Shown here: positions 49,604-58,919 of the stretch, piece by piece
How the letters are laid out: every line of letters begins with the position of its first letter
Position numbering within the stretch: the first letter of the stretch is position 1
From: Aeromicrobium stalagmiti
GTDB taxonomy: Bacteria > Actinomycetota > Actinomycetes > Propionibacteriales > Nocardioidaceae
Length of the DNA stretch: 64,000 bases
NCBI RefSeq assembly: GCF_013283745.1
Contig: NZ_JABSTZ010000001.1
Coordinates: forward strand, 514,406-578,405
Reading direction: 5' to 3'
Translations under genes and position numbers: made by a program
The notes under the pieces: model-generated
The model's input: only the letters and a program-made list of their open reading frames with translations
Databases searched by the model: none
What the model was told of the DNA's origin: nothing

Positions 49604-50716
49604 ATGACACGCCGTGCCCGCCCGCTGCGCCTTGCGGCGATCGCCTGCCTGGCTGCGCTGGGCCTCACCACTCTTCCGTCCTCGTCCGTCGCGGACGAGC
49701 AGCGAGAGGGACGCAATCCGGGCCTGCCCTACCCGGACTGTGTCGAGATGGACAGCCAGCCCTGTGAAAGCTTCCCGCCTGACTTCGTCGACCAGACGAG
49801 CTGGCTCAACTTCCCGCAGGTCGGGCTGGCCGGATCGATCCCGGCCCGGCAGTGGACGCGGGTGCCGTTGACGATGGTGGCTGCATCCATCCAGTTCGGC
49901 TACGCCTACCCCGGCGAGCAGGCGAACGACTTCACCTACTACATCCGGGCCTTCTTCACCTCGCCGAGCGGCTCGAAGCATCCCTACGGCGACTCCGCAC
50001 TGATCCCGATCCGCACCGTCGTGTTCGGGTCGATTCCCGTGACGGCGACCCTGCAGGTGAGCCAGCGCCGCGACGGCAACGGGCTTCCCTACCCGCTGAT
50101 CTTCCAGCCTCACGACCATCAGGAGTATCAGCCGCGCGCGGGCATCGAGTTCATCAAGACCATCGAGTCGGCGACGCTGGAGGACCGCGTGGACGTCCGG
50201 GTCCGGGACGTGACCGTGGACGGTGTCGACCTTCGGCTGGGCTCCTCGTGCGGCACCGGACCGACGGCCCAGCTCTCGGTGTCGAACCGCAAGCTCGTCG
50301 TGGAGACACCGTACGGCTACGAGTCGACCACGGGCTTCGGCAAGCTCGAGGACGAGTTCGACCCGAAGATCGACCAGTTCGGCATCCAGGGCGGAGCGCT
50401 GCAGGGGACCCTCGACATTCCCGCCTTCACCGGCTGCGCGACCGCGTCGGGAGACGACATCTCCCCCATCCTGACCGCAGCCGTCTCCGGACCCGACAAC
50501 CCGCTGATGATCAGGGTGGGGGCGACGAACTGCACGAACTACGGCACCGACGAGGACGGCGCCTTCATCTCCATCCCCAACCAGCCGGGCGTCGAGAGCC
50601 CCGACGATCCTCGCTCGGGATGCTCCCCCTCGCCGCACCCGAATCCCCGGATCGTCACGGTTCCCGACCAGTTCGAGATCCCCGACTACGCGCCCGGCGA
50701 GGAGCCGAACGACTGA
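49604..50716 (+). CDS. Large secreted protein of unknown function (Mce-linked, C)
   Basis: 370 residues with a signal peptide (about 1-31, cleaved near SVA-D). The mature part has paired cysteines (DCVEMDSQPCE; later SSCGTG, TGCATA, NCTNYG, SGCSPS) and beta-rich segments; its central region (VFGSIPVTATLQVSQR, VDVRVRDVTVDGVDLRLG) looks like a jelly-roll or Ig-like fold. The C-terminus is Pro/Asp/Glu-rich. The ATG at 49604 is preferred to a start at 49568. It is transcribed away from the two other secreted proteins, from the promoter with the shared operators. I do not recognise the family. Confidence 0.8.
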   Translation: MTRRARPLRLAAIACLAALGLTTLPSSSVADEQREGRNPGLPYPDCVEMDSQPCESFPPDFVDQTSWLNFPQVGLAGSIPARQWTRVPLTMVAASIQFGYAYPGEQANDFTYYIRAFFTSPSGSKHPYGDSALIPIRTVVFGSIPVTATLQVSQRRDGNGLPYPLIFQPHDHQEYQPRAGIEFIKTIESATLEDRVDVRVRDVTVDGVDLRLGSSCGTGPTAQLSVSNRKLVVETPYGYESTTGFGKLEDEFDPKIDQFGIQGGALQGTLDIPAFTGCATASGDDISPILTAAVSGPDNPLMIRVGATNCTNYGTDEDGAFISIPNQPGVESPDDPRSGCSPSPHPNPRIVTVPDQFEIPDYAPGEEPND

Positions 50717-50855
50717 TCCCCCAGCCCGCTGGCGGGCGGCGTCCCCTCCCTCCGACCCCGCCTGCCAGCGCCCCATCCGCCGTTCCTGACCCCTGCCCCC
50801 TGACCGAGAGGATCGGTACGATGCGCTCACACGTCATCGCCATCGTGGGGGGAAC

Positions 50856-52106
50856 ATGGGTGATCGGGGGCCGTGGCACGGGGCAGAAGTCCGTGCCGTG
50901 ACGGAGCCGCAGTCCGTCGAGCAGCACGCACGGGCGCTGCGCGAGCTCGTGCCGGCCGTGGCCGCCGAGGTCGCCGAGCGCATCCAGGCCGAGGTGCCCG
51001 CCTACGCGGGGCGACCGGACGGGCGCCGCCGCGACGTCATCGCCCACGCGGTGGAGCAGGCCACGCACCGCTTCCTCGACGGGCTCGACGGGCTGCCGCA
51101 CCGCGACCGGGGGGTCGACGAGATGTTCCAGGCGATGGCCCGCGCCGAGGCCACCGGCACCGGCGACCTCGCCGCGATGCACGCTGCCCTGCGGCTCGCC
51201 GCGACGGTGACGTGGGACCACCTGCGCAGGGCCCAGGTCGACCACCCCGTGCCGGAGCAGGCCAGGGGACGGCTCGCCGACGCACTGTTCTCCTACATCG
51301 ACGAGCTCGTCGCGCAGGCCGAGCTGGGCTTCGCTGCCGGTCGCCGAGCCATCCGGGGCGACCGGCGACTTGCCCGTGCGAGGCTCGCCGAGCAGCTGCT
51401 GTCAGGGCGACGGCAGACCCCGATCGCTGACGTCGACCCCAGCGTCTGGCACGTGCCCGAGTCCGTCGTGGTGACGGTCTCCGACCCCGACGCAGAGCAG
51501 CGCATCGATGTCGGTGCCCTCGCACTCACGCACCTCGTCGTGCGCCACGAGCAGCGCGTGATCGTGATCGCCGACGCCGCGAACGCCGACGACCTCACGG
51601 CCGCCCTGGCGGCGTACGGCACGCGGGTGGCGATCAGCTGGCCGGTCGACCCGACGTCCGTCCCCGCCGGCTACCGCTGGGCGCGCCGGGCCCTCGACCT
51701 CGTCCGCCGCGGGGTCATCCCCGAGCAGCCCGTGGTCGACTGCCGCGCGCACCGCACCCAGATCTGGCTGCACGCCGAGCCTGCCCTGCGCCAGCGGATG
51801 TGCCAGGACCTGCTCAAGCCGCTGCTGGCCGAGACGCCCAACTCCCGCGAGATCCTCTCCCAGACCCTGCTCGTCTGGCTCGAGACCCGCGACAGCGCGC
51901 CGGCCATCGCGGCCCAGCTCGGCGTCCACGCGCAGACGGTCCGCTATCGCTGGAAGCGCATCAACGAGCTGTTCGGCGACGACCTGCACGACCCGGAGTT
52001 CATGGTGCAGATCACGATGCTGCTCAAGGCCAGCGTGCCCCTGTGGCAGGCCGGCGACCAGAGCGACTTCGAGCGGTTCCGCGCCGAGGAGGGCGCAGAG
52101 CCGTGA
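50856..52106 (+). CDS. PucR/CdaR-type helix-turn-helix regulator (second copy)
   Basis: 416 residues, same three-part layout as the regulator at 46551: helical N-terminal domain, weak central domain and C-terminal HTH_30 (LSQTLLVWLETRDSAPAIAAQLGVHAQTVRYRWKRI). The two are clear paralogues. The ATG at 50856 follows GGGGGG closely; a GTG at 50898 is an alternative that would give a start nearer to that of the paralogue. The next gene overlaps its stop (GTGA), so it is translated with the degenerate P-type ATPase. Confidence 0.87.
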   Translation: MGDRGPWHGAEVRAVTEPQSVEQHARALRELVPAVAAEVAERIQAEVPAYAGRPDGRRRDVIAHAVEQATHRFLDGLDGLPHRDRGVDEMFQAMARAEATGTGDLAAMHAALRLAATVTWDHLRRAQVDHPVPEQARGRLADALFSYIDELVAQAELGFAAGRRAIRGDRRLARARLAEQLLSGRRQTPIADVDPSVWHVPESVVVTVSDPDAEQRIDVGALALTHLVVRHEQRVIVIADAANADDLTAALAAYGTRVAISWPVDPTSVPAGYRWARRALDLVRRGVIPEQPVVDCRAHRTQIWLHAEPALRQRMCQDLLKPLLAETPNSREILSQTLLVWLETRDSAPAIAAQLGVHAQTVRYRWKRINELFGDDLHDPEFMVQITMLLKASVPLWQAGDQSDFERFRAEEGAEP

Positions 52107-53368
52107 CCGGGACCCGAGACCTCGTGCTCGTCGCGGTCACCGTCGTCGCCGCGGCGACGTGGGCCGTCGCGGCGGTGGTGGACGGCAGCTCGCCGACGCA
52201 GGCGCTGCCCGCCGCCACGACCGTCGTGCTCGCCGTCGGCGCCGTGATCGTGCGCTCGCGCAGCGGACTCCCCGCGGGCGCGACGACCACGCCGCGGTGG
52301 TTCGTCCCGGCGGTGCTGCTGGTGGCCTCCGCCGGCGCCATCGCCTGGGGACTTCGCGACGACCCGGCCGCCGGCGCCCGTGTGGGCGTCGCGGCACTCG
52401 TCATGGCGAGCCCTGCCGCGACGATCCTCGGAGCCCCGCTCGCGTTCTCCGTCGGCGCCTCGCGAGCCCGGGCCCACGGGGTCCAGCTGCGTGACCTCGA
52501 CACCGTCCGCGCGACGTCCCGGCTCGACACCCTGGTGCTCGAGAAGGACGGCACGGTCACCACCGGAGACCTCACCGTGGTGTCGGTCGAGCCGGTCGAG
52601 CCCGATCACGACCGCAACCTGCGCTGGTTCGCCGGAGCACTCGAGAAGGCGTCCGACCACCGCGTCGGTCGGGCCGTCGCGACGCTGTCGGCGCGCGGGC
52701 AGCTCAGCGACGTCGAGGTCGTCGACGGCCTCGGCATCCGCGGCTCGGTCGACCGGCATCCGGTGCGGGTCGGCTCCCCCGACTGGATCGGCATCGACAT
52801 CCGCCCGACGATCTGGACCACGGTCGGCGTCGAGGTCGACGGGCGGGCGCTCGGCAGCATCACGGTGGCCGACGACGTCCGCCCCGACCTCACGCGCGAC
52901 GTCGCGCGGCTCACCGCACTCGGTCTCGACCTCGTGCTGGTCTCGGGCGACGGCGACGAGCGCACCCGCCACGTGGCCGGCCTCGCCGGCATCAGCCAGT
53001 TCCACTCCGCGTGCGACGCGGCCCGGACCGGTGAGGTCGTCAGGTCGCTCGTCGCCGACGGCCTCGTCGTGGCGACTGTCGGGACGACGGCCTCGGACGG
53101 TGCCACGTTGGCGTTCACGACGCCCGACGAACCTGTCGCCGGCAGGCCTGTCATCGTCGTCGACGACCTCGCTCCCGCCCGGATCGCCGACGCCGTCGAG
53201 GCGGCCCGGGCGACAGGATGGCGGGTGCGTCGGAGCGGCCGTGTCGCCGTCCTGCTGGGCGCTCTCGGCGTCGCTGCCGCCCTGACAGGGGTTGCGGGCG
53301 CGGTCGTCATGGCCGCCACGGCCGCGGGCATCGCCGCCGTGACCGCCGCGGTGGCGACGTCCGGCTGA
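52103..53368 (+). CDS. Degenerate P-type (heavy-metal P1B-like) ATPase, probably inactive
   Basis: 421 residues that align by motif order with the C-terminal two-thirds of P1B ATPases but lack the catalytic residues. SPAATILGAPLAF (103-115) replaces the metal-binding CPC motif. EKDGTVT (147-153) replaces DKTGTLT, so the phosphorylated Asp is Glu. ALEKASDHRVG (179-189) stands for the SEHP motif, VSGDGDE (280-286) for TGDN, and GTTASDG (327-333) for GDGxND. Membrane segments: two N-terminal, one before and after SPA, and two C-terminal. No N-terminal metal domain. It is coupled to the second PucR-type regulator, so it could act as a membrane sensor rather than a pump (inference). Confidence 0.75.
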   Translation: MTGTRDLVLVAVTVVAAATWAVAAVVDGSSPTQALPAATTVVLAVGAVIVRSRSGLPAGATTTPRWFVPAVLLVASAGAIAWGLRDDPAAGARVGVAALVMASPAATILGAPLAFSVGASRARAHGVQLRDLDTVRATSRLDTLVLEKDGTVTTGDLTVVSVEPVEPDHDRNLRWFAGALEKASDHRVGRAVATLSARGQLSDVEVVDGLGIRGSVDRHPVRVGSPDWIGIDIRPTIWTTVGVEVDGRALGSITVADDVRPDLTRDVARLTALGLDLVLVSGDGDERTRHVAGLAGISQFHSACDAARTGEVVRSLVADGLVVATVGTTASDGATLAFTTPDEPVAGRPVIVVDDLAPARIADAVEAARATGWRVRRSGRVAVLLGALGVAAALTGVAGAVVMAATAAGIAAVTAAVATSG

Positions 53369-53389
53369 ACCGCGTCGGCGGTCAGTTCG

Positions 53390-53860
53390 TCAGAACTTGA
53401 CGACCCGCGTGCCGAGGGTCATGTCGGCGAACGTCCGCTTCTCGCGGTCCCAGATCGGCCACAGCCAGCCGAGCAGGCACGGCAGGCTGTCGAGGATGTG
53501 CACGAACTGGCGGGCGAGCACCAGACCGGCGCCGAGCGGGCGGCGTGTCTCGGCCGAGACCAGCGAGATGCCAAGGGCCTTCTTGCCGACCGTCTGGCCC
53601 GTTCCGCCCTCGAGGTGCAGCCAGTTGTAGCCGAACCAGCCGAGGGTGATGACGAGGTAGACCGCAGCCGGGACGCCGTCGAGGTTGATCGACAGCGAGA
53701 AACCGTCGTCAGTGCTCGACCGGATGCCGTCGGACATCGCAGCCATCACGATGAACAGCGCGATGAGGGGGATGACGTCGATCAGGTGGGCCACGACCCG
53801 CGCGAACCAGCCGGCGTAGACGGGGGGTGCGGGGGTGCCCGCCGTGTACGGATCTGCCAT
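53390..53860 (-). CDS. RDD-family membrane protein
   Basis: 156 residues with an N-terminal Pro-rich leader, then the RDD domain: GWFARVVAHLIDVIPLIALFIV (Arg and Asp of the family name), a middle membrane segment and the end REKRTFADMTLGTRVV. Three membrane helices. The family is widespread and its role is unclear; some members help in cation exchange or anchor other proteins. GAGGAG precedes the ATG at 53860. Convergent with the pseudo-ATPase gene. Confidence 0.88.
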   Translation of the reverse strand: MADPYTAGTPAPPVYAGWFARVVAHLIDVIPLIALFIVMAAMSDGIRSSTDDGFSLSINLDGVPAAVYLVITLGWFGYNWLHLEGGTGQTVGKKALGISLVSAETRRPLGAGLVLARQFVHILDSLPCLLGWLWPIWDREKRTFADMTLGTRVVKF

Positions 53861-53941
53861 GACCACTCCTCGTCGACGTCGGACCGAAACCGTAGCGCCT
53901 TCGCGGTTCCGTGCGTCGGTTCCCCTTATCGTGAGGCTGAC

Positions 53942-54610
53942 ATGACGTCCTCCGCATCGACCACCGCTCTCTGGCGGGTTCGCGCTCTCGACCCGACGGG
54001 GGCGATCTCGTGGACGGCGCTGGTCCGTTCAGACCTGCACCCCGACGGTGCTGACGTCGAGCTGGCGGAGGCGGACGCCCTCGACGAGATCGCGAACGAC
54101 GCCGTCGGCTTCGCGCGGCTCGCCCCTGACGGCTCGGTGGCACGGGTGGAGCTGACGTCGCGGGCTGTTCCTCTACTTCCCCCGCTCTGGTTCGTCGAGG
54201 TCCCCGAGCCCGATGCATCGCCCCCTGCCACCAGCCTCGTCGCCTTCACCGGCCACGGCATCGAGAGCGGGAGCCTCCTCGATCCCGACGCGGCTCGTGC
54301 CGCTCCGGTCCGCAACGCCGACCAGCTGGCCGCACTCCGGTGGTATCCCGCGACCGGAGAGGTGGACCAGGTCTACGTGCATCCCGGGCAACGACGCCAC
54401 GGCATCGGGACCGCGATCGTGCTGGCCGCCGCGATCGTCACGTTTCCCCGGGGATGGGCCCGGCTGTGGGGCGACGGCCAGCGCACGAGCGACGGCGAGG
54501 CCATGAGGTCGACGAGCATCTGGAGCCACCGGGCCGCGCCCCTCACCCACCTCGCCCCGCCGATGACCCCTCCAGCGCCCTCGCCCCCGCAGGATCAGGA
54601 GAAGATGTGA
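53942..54610 (+). CDS. GNAT-like acetyltransferase domain protein, copy 1
   Basis: 222 residues. The C-terminal half contains a GNAT motif A: GEVDQVYVHPGQRRHGIGTAIVLAAA, followed by a conserved RTSDGEAM segment and a PLTHLAPPMTP tail. The N-terminal half is unrecognised. It is clearly paralogous to the gene at 56716 (PLWFVEVPEPDASPPA and LVAFTGHGI are shared nearly word for word), which sits on the other side of the surface-protein gene. The ATG at 53942 opens the divergent pair with RDD. Substrate unknown. Confidence 0.78.
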   Translation: MTSSASTTALWRVRALDPTGAISWTALVRSDLHPDGADVELAEADALDEIANDAVGFARLAPDGSVARVELTSRAVPLLPPLWFVEVPEPDASPPATSLVAFTGHGIESGSLLDPDAARAAPVRNADQLAALRWYPATGEVDQVYVHPGQRRHGIGTAIVLAAAIVTFPRGWARLWGDGQRTSDGEAMRSTSIWSHRAAPLTHLAPPMTPPAPSPPQDQEKM

Positions 54611-54701
54611 CGTTCTGTCCCCAACGACGCCGTTCGTGATGCATGCTCAGGGGGGCCTCGAGCAGCTGGGCCACTTCGCCACGACCCGTTCGGGGATCAT
54701 C

Positions 54702-56732
54702 TTGTCCACACACTCCCACTCGTTCCTGCGTGTCTCGATCAGCAGGTTCGCCATCACCGGTGCCGCAACTCTCGCCTCGGTCATGAGCTTCGCCCCCGCC
54801 GCCGTCGCGGCCGACGAGCCGACCTCGGCCGAGCCGTCGCAGTCCGCCAGCCCGGCGGAGGAGCCGACTCCCCCGCCAGCTGCCGAGCCCGCACCGGCGC
54901 CGGAGCCCGAGCCCGAGCCCGAACCCGAGCCGGAGGCTCCGCCCGCCGCGACGCCCGCGGAGCCCGAGTCGGAGCCGGAGAGCCCCCCGGCCGAAGCCCC
55001 GGCACCCGTCGAGGACACACCGGACGAGACGTCCCCCGCCGTGCCGGTCACCGAGGGTCGAGCCGCTCCGACCGCACCCGACGCCTCCACCGAGGAGAGC
55101 GCAGTCGCTGAGGCCATCGCCCCCGACTTCGGGTTCCAGAAGTTCCGCGTAGGGATCAAGATCGCCGACGGCTCGTACGTCGCCGACGGCACCTCGCCGG
55201 CCGGTGCCACGTTCCAGATCGCCTCGACGGACGCCGAGGGCGCCACAACCTACGACACGTGCACGGCCACCGTCGTCGAGGGCGACACCGCCTACTGCCC
55301 CGCTCCGACGACGGGTGTCCTGGAGCGCGCCGCGGCAACGCCCGACGTGACCGTCACCCCGGGCAACCCGTTCGGCCCCAACTTCACGGCCGCCCCCGGA
55401 GCGACCGTCACGATCGAGCAGACGTCGGCCCCCGAGGGACTCTCGCGTTCCACGCTCGTCGCCGCCCTCGAGCCGTGCGAGAACACCGACCCGCTGCCGT
55501 GCGACACGAACGACGTCGTGTTCGAGAACACGGGCCTGGCACCGGTGGCGACCTTCGACGACGTCGACACCGAGGCCAACACCCCCGTCCTCATCGACGT
55601 GCTGGCCAACGACGAGAGCGACGACCCGGCGACGACGATCGACGTCCAGCAGGCCCCCGCGAACGGCACGGCCGAGGTGGTCACGCGCGACGGACGCCAG
55701 CAGATCCTCTACACCCCGAACACCGACTTCAACGGCCGCGAGACGTTCTCGTACAACCTCACCAACTCCAACGGCACCAGCCAGGCGAGCATCCGGGTCG
55801 ACGTGGGTGACGTCGCTCCGGTGTACGGATCGCAGAAGTATCGGGTCGGCGTGCAGGTCGCCGACGGCTCCTACGTGCCGGAGGGCACCACGACGAGCGG
55901 CAGTGAGTTCACCGTCACCACGACCAACCAGGACGGGACGTCGTCGTCGTTCACCTGCACGACGGGCCCGGCCGGTGGACCGCCCGCCAGTGCGTCCGGT
56001 TGCCCCGGGTCAGGATTCCTCGGCTCCTACACCGCTCCTGCCGGATCGACCGTCACGGTCGTGCAGGCCACGGCAGCACCCGGGCTCGTCGCCTCGACGC
56101 AGCAGCAGACGCTCGAGCCGTGCAACGTCCTCGAAGATTCCTGCGGATTCACCAGCGTCTTCTCCTTCGACTTCAGCAACACCGGGCTCCTGCCGGTGGT
56201 CGTCGACGACGAGGCCACCACCGACGAGGGTGAGGCCGTCCGCATCGACGTGCTGGCCAACGACGAGAGTGACGACCCGGCCACGACGCTCGACCTCGAG
56301 ACCGATCCGAGCCACGGAACGGCCACCGTCGTGGGGCAGTCCGCCGGCGCCAGGGTCAGCGCGGTGCCCAGCGCCGGAACGCTCGCGATCGAGTACACGC
56401 CGGCTGACGGATTCAGCGGGGAGGACACCTTCGAGTACGCGGTGACCAACTCCAACGGCACCTCCACCGGCACCGTGACGGTCGAGGTCGTCCCCGACGA
56501 CGAGGACGGCACCGACCCGGGCGACGGCGCCGACCCGGGCGACGACAACGACGACACGGGCGTGTCCGACAACGGGGCCTCCCCCAGCGACGGGACCACG
56601 TCCGACGCCGCCCTGCCGGACACCGGCGGCGCGGACTGGCGCCTGCTCGGCCTGGCCGGACTGCTGCTCGGGACCGGCAGCGTCGCCACCGCCGCGGAAC
56701 GTCGCAGGCGCGCCGGTGTCCACCGAGCCTGA
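54702..56732 (+). CDS. LPXTG-anchored surface protein with duplicated Ig-like units
   Basis: 676 residues from the TTG at 54702, chosen because GGGGA lies 6 bp upstream and it places a signal peptide at the N-terminus; GTG 54636 or ATG 54639 would add 21-22 residues without ribosome sites. After cleavage near AVA-A comes an acidic Pro/Glu/Ala stalk of about 70 residues. Two homologous blocks follow, each a QKFRVGIKIADGSYV-type beta domain plus a cadherin-like domain containing IDVLANDESDDPATT. The end has an Asp/Gly linker, the sortase signal LPDTGG (about 638-643), a membrane helix and a basic tail. A cell-wall adhesin or structural protein; no sortase gene is nearby. Confidence 0.85.
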   Translation: MSTHSHSFLRVSISRFAITGAATLASVMSFAPAAVAADEPTSAEPSQSASPAEEPTPPPAAEPAPAPEPEPEPEPEPEAPPAATPAEPESEPESPPAEAPAPVEDTPDETSPAVPVTEGRAAPTAPDASTEESAVAEAIAPDFGFQKFRVGIKIADGSYVADGTSPAGATFQIASTDAEGATTYDTCTATVVEGDTAYCPAPTTGVLERAAATPDVTVTPGNPFGPNFTAAPGATVTIEQTSAPEGLSRSTLVAALEPCENTDPLPCDTNDVVFENTGLAPVATFDDVDTEANTPVLIDVLANDESDDPATTIDVQQAPANGTAEVVTRDGRQQILYTPNTDFNGRETFSYNLTNSNGTSQASIRVDVGDVAPVYGSQKYRVGVQVADGSYVPEGTTTSGSEFTVTTTNQDGTSSSFTCTTGPAGGPPASASGCPGSGFLGSYTAPAGSTVTVVQATAAPGLVASTQQQTLEPCNVLEDSCGFTSVFSFDFSNTGLLPVVVDDEATTDEGEAVRIDVLANDESDDPATTLDLETDPSHGTATVVGQSAGARVSAVPSAGTLAIEYTPADGFSGEDTFEYAVTNSNGTSTGTVTVEVVPDDEDGTDPGDGADPGDDNDDTGVSDNGASPSDGTTSDAALPDTGGADWRLLGLAGLLLGTGSVATAAERRRRAGVHRA

Positions 56733-57375
56733 CCGAGGGACCCCACCGGGCTTCTGGGCGTGCCGCGGCCTCGCGGACGACGGCAGCCCGGTGTGGGTCG
56801 CGGGCGCCGGCTCCGACCGGCACGCCGACGGCGAGCTCGTGGAGCTGCCCGCGACCGACGCGATCGCCTACCTCGCGGGTGCCACGCTCGCCGTCGCCCA
56901 CCTCGGACCCGAGCAGGACGTGGTGGCACTCGTGGTGACACCGCTCGGGGCGCCCAAGGCGCCCCCGCTGTGGTTCGCCGAGCTGCCCGAGCCCGACGCC
57001 GCCCCACCGGCCCTCAACCTCGTGGCGTTCACGGGGCACGACGTCCAGCCCGGCCGCCTGCTCGATCGAGGGGCGCTGCGGGCCACCTCGGCCCGGACTC
57101 GTGACCAGCTCGGCGCTGTCCGCCTCTACCCCGCGACCGGCGAGGTCGACCAGCTGTACGTGTCACCGCAGTGGCGTCGACAGAGCATCGGCACCGCCCT
57201 GACCCTGGCTGCCGGCATCCTCGCGTTCGCCCGGGGTTCTTCGTTGCCGTGGGGCGACGGCCAGCGGACGTCAGACGGCGACCGGATGACGCAGGCGAGC
57301 GTCTGGCGCCACCGAGCGGCGCCGCTGACTCACCTCATGCCACCCATGACGCCGATGGACGAACGTCTCGACTAG
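56716..57375 (+). CDS. GNAT-like acetyltransferase domain protein, copy 2
   Basis: 219 residues, paralogue of the gene at 53942 with the same layout: PLWFAELPEPDAAPPA, LVAFTGHDVQPG, GNAT motif A GEVDQLYVSPQWRRQSIGTALTL, and the PLTHLMPPMTP tail. The GTG start lies inside the last 17 nt of the surface-protein gene, suggesting co-translation. The stop shares its CTAG with that of the convergent hspR gene. Substrate unknown; the pair may modify the surface protein or its glycan (inference). Confidence 0.78.
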   Translation: MSTEPDRGTPPGFWACRGLADDGSPVWVAGAGSDRHADGELVELPATDAIAYLAGATLAVAHLGPEQDVVALVVTPLGAPKAPPLWFAELPEPDAAPPALNLVAFTGHDVQPGRLLDRGALRATSARTRDQLGAVRLYPATGEVDQLYVSPQWRRQSIGTALTLAAGILAFARGSSLPWGDGQRTSDGDRMTQASVWRHRAAPLTHLMPPMTPMDERLD

Positions 57376-57776
57376 CGACGCATCTTGCGCCAGATCACGA
57401 CCTGGCTGTCGGCGATCAGTGCCGGGAGGTTCTGCACCTCGTGCGACTTGACCAGCTCGGCCTGCAGCTCGGCGACCTTGGCCTGCAGCGCGAGCACCTG
57501 GTTCTCCAGCTCGATGACGCGCTTGACGCCCTCGAGACCAAGGCCCTCGGCCGTCAGGCGGGCGACCGTGCGGAGCAACTCGATGTCGCGCAACGAGTAG
57601 CGCCGCCCGCCGCCACCGGTGCGGCCGGGCGCGACCAGCCCGAGCCGGTCGTAGGTGCGCAGCGTCTGCGGGTGAAGCCCGGAGAGCTCGGCCGCGACGC
57701 TGATCACGAAGACCTTGGCCTCGGGACCCGGCGGCTGGAACGCGGCCGGATCGTGCCGGCTGGGACCGCTGGACAT
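57372..57776 (-). CDS. hspR: HspR, MerR-family repressor of the Hsp70 operon
   Basis: 134 residues. A MerR-type winged helix (about 15-85) includes VISVAAELSGLHPQTLRTYDRLGLV and RRYSLRDIELLRTVARL, followed by a coiled-coil tail (LENQVLALQAKVAELQAEL). HspR binds HAIR sites with DnaK as co-repressor. It is the last gene of the dnaK operon; the ATG at 57776 overlaps the dnaJ stop (TGATG), with a GTG one codon earlier as an alternative. A HAIR-like site lies upstream of dnaK. Confidence 0.93.
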   Translation of the reverse strand: MSSGPSRHDPAAFQPPGPEAKVFVISVAAELSGLHPQTLRTYDRLGLVAPGRTGGGGRRYSLRDIELLRTVARLTAEGLGLEGVKRVIELENQVLALQAKVAELQAELVKSHEVQNLPALIADSQVVIWRKMRR

Positions 57777-58900
57777 CACGTCACCGCCTCGAACAGTCCG
57801 TCACGCGGCGAGCCCGCGCCGCGTGCCTCGCGCAGCGCCTCGATCGCGGCGCGCTCCTCGTCGGAGAGCTCGGCCGGCACCTGCACCTCGACCGTGACGA
57901 GCAGGTCTCCGCGGCCGCCGGCCTTGGTGACCGCACCCTTCCCACTGGCGCGGAAGGTCCGCCCGGTGGGCGTGCCCGCTGGGATCTTGATGCGGACGGG
58001 CGGCCCGTCGAGCGTCGGCACCTGGATCTGCGCGCCCAGTGCAGCCTCGTCGAACGTCACGGGGACCGTGATGGTCAGGTGGTCGCCCTTGCGGCCGAAC
58101 AGCCGGTGCGGCTCGACGTGCACGACGAGGAAGAGGTCACCGTTGGGACCTGCGTTGTCGCCCTTGCCGCCCTTGCCCTTGAGCCGGATGCGCTGGCCGT
58201 CCTTGACGCCCGCCGGCACCTTGACGTTGAGCGTGCGGCTCGACGGCGCACGGCCAGATCCCCAGCAGATGTCGCAGGGGTGCTCGACGATGAGCCCGCG
58301 CCCGCGACACTCGTCGCACGGCTCGGTCATCGCGAACAGGCCACCGGCAGCGCCCGTCTGGCTGCCACTGCCCTGACACTTCGGGCACACCTGGGGGGTG
58401 GTGCCCGGCTTGGCGCCGGTGCCGTGACAGTTGGTGCACGCCTCGTCGCTGGTCATGCGCAGCGGCAGGGTGGCCCCATCGACGGCCTGCTCGAAGGTGA
58501 TCGTCGCCTCGGTCTCGAGGTCGTCGCCCTTGCGGGGCTGCGGACGCCGCGAGCGTCCGCGTCCGCCACCACCGAACAGCCCGCCGAACAGGTCGCTGAC
58601 GTCGAAGTCCTGCGGGGCCCCACGGCCACCGAAGCCCGTGGGACCTCCGCCGCCGCGGAACTGCCCGAACATGCTGCGCTGCTCGTCGTACTCCTTGCGC
58701 TTGTCGGCCGACGACAGCACAGCGTAGGCCTCGGAGACGCCCTTGAAGCGCTCCTCGGCGGCCTTGTTGCCGGGATTGGAGTCGGGGTGGTTGTCGCGGG
58801 CGAGCTTGCGGTACGCCTTCTTGATCTCGTCCTGCGTCGCGTCCTTCTTGACCCCGAGAACCTTGTAGAAGTCCTTGGTCGCCCAGTCACTCGCTGCCAT
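57776..58900 (-). CDS. dnaJ: Chaperone DnaJ
   Basis: 374 residues, classical type I Hsp40. The J-domain (about 8-75) has the HPD motif in NHPDSNP. A Gly/Phe-rich linker follows ([12 protein letters not shown]). The four zinc-binding repeats [24 protein letters not shown] and CDICWGSG are complete, then the client-binding domain. It stimulates the ATPase of DnaK. It lies 19 bp downstream of grpE in the operon. Confidence 0.96.
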   Translation of the reverse strand: MAASDWATKDFYKVLGVKKDATQDEIKKAYRKLARDNHPDSNPGNKAAEERFKGVSEAYAVLSSADKRKEYDEQRSMFGQFRGGGGPTGFGGRGAPQDFDVSDLFGGLFGGGGRGRSRRPQPRKGDDLETEATITFEQAVDGATLPLRMTSDEACTNCHGTGAKPGTTPQVCPKCQGSGSQTGAAGGLFAMTEPCDECRGRGLIVEHPCDICWGSGRAPSSRTLNVKVPAGVKDGQRIRLKGKGGKGDNAGPNGDLFLVVHVEPHRLFGRKGDHLTITVPVTFDEAALGAQIQVPTLDGPPVRIKIPAGTPTGRTFRASGKGAVTKAGGRGDLLVTVEVQVPAELSDEERAAIEALREARGAGSPRDGLFEAVT

Positions 58901-58919
58901 GTCGCACCCCTCCTCTCAT

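Noticed and set aside
47977..50716. Secreted proteins as substrates of a type VII secretion system
   Set aside because: All three have ordinary Sec signal peptides, and no WxG proteins or EccC-type ATPase lie nearby.
52103..53368. Functional copper or zinc exporting ATPase
   Set aside because: The catalytic Asp, the CPC metal motif and the GDGxND motif are all replaced, and there is no metal-binding N-terminal domain.
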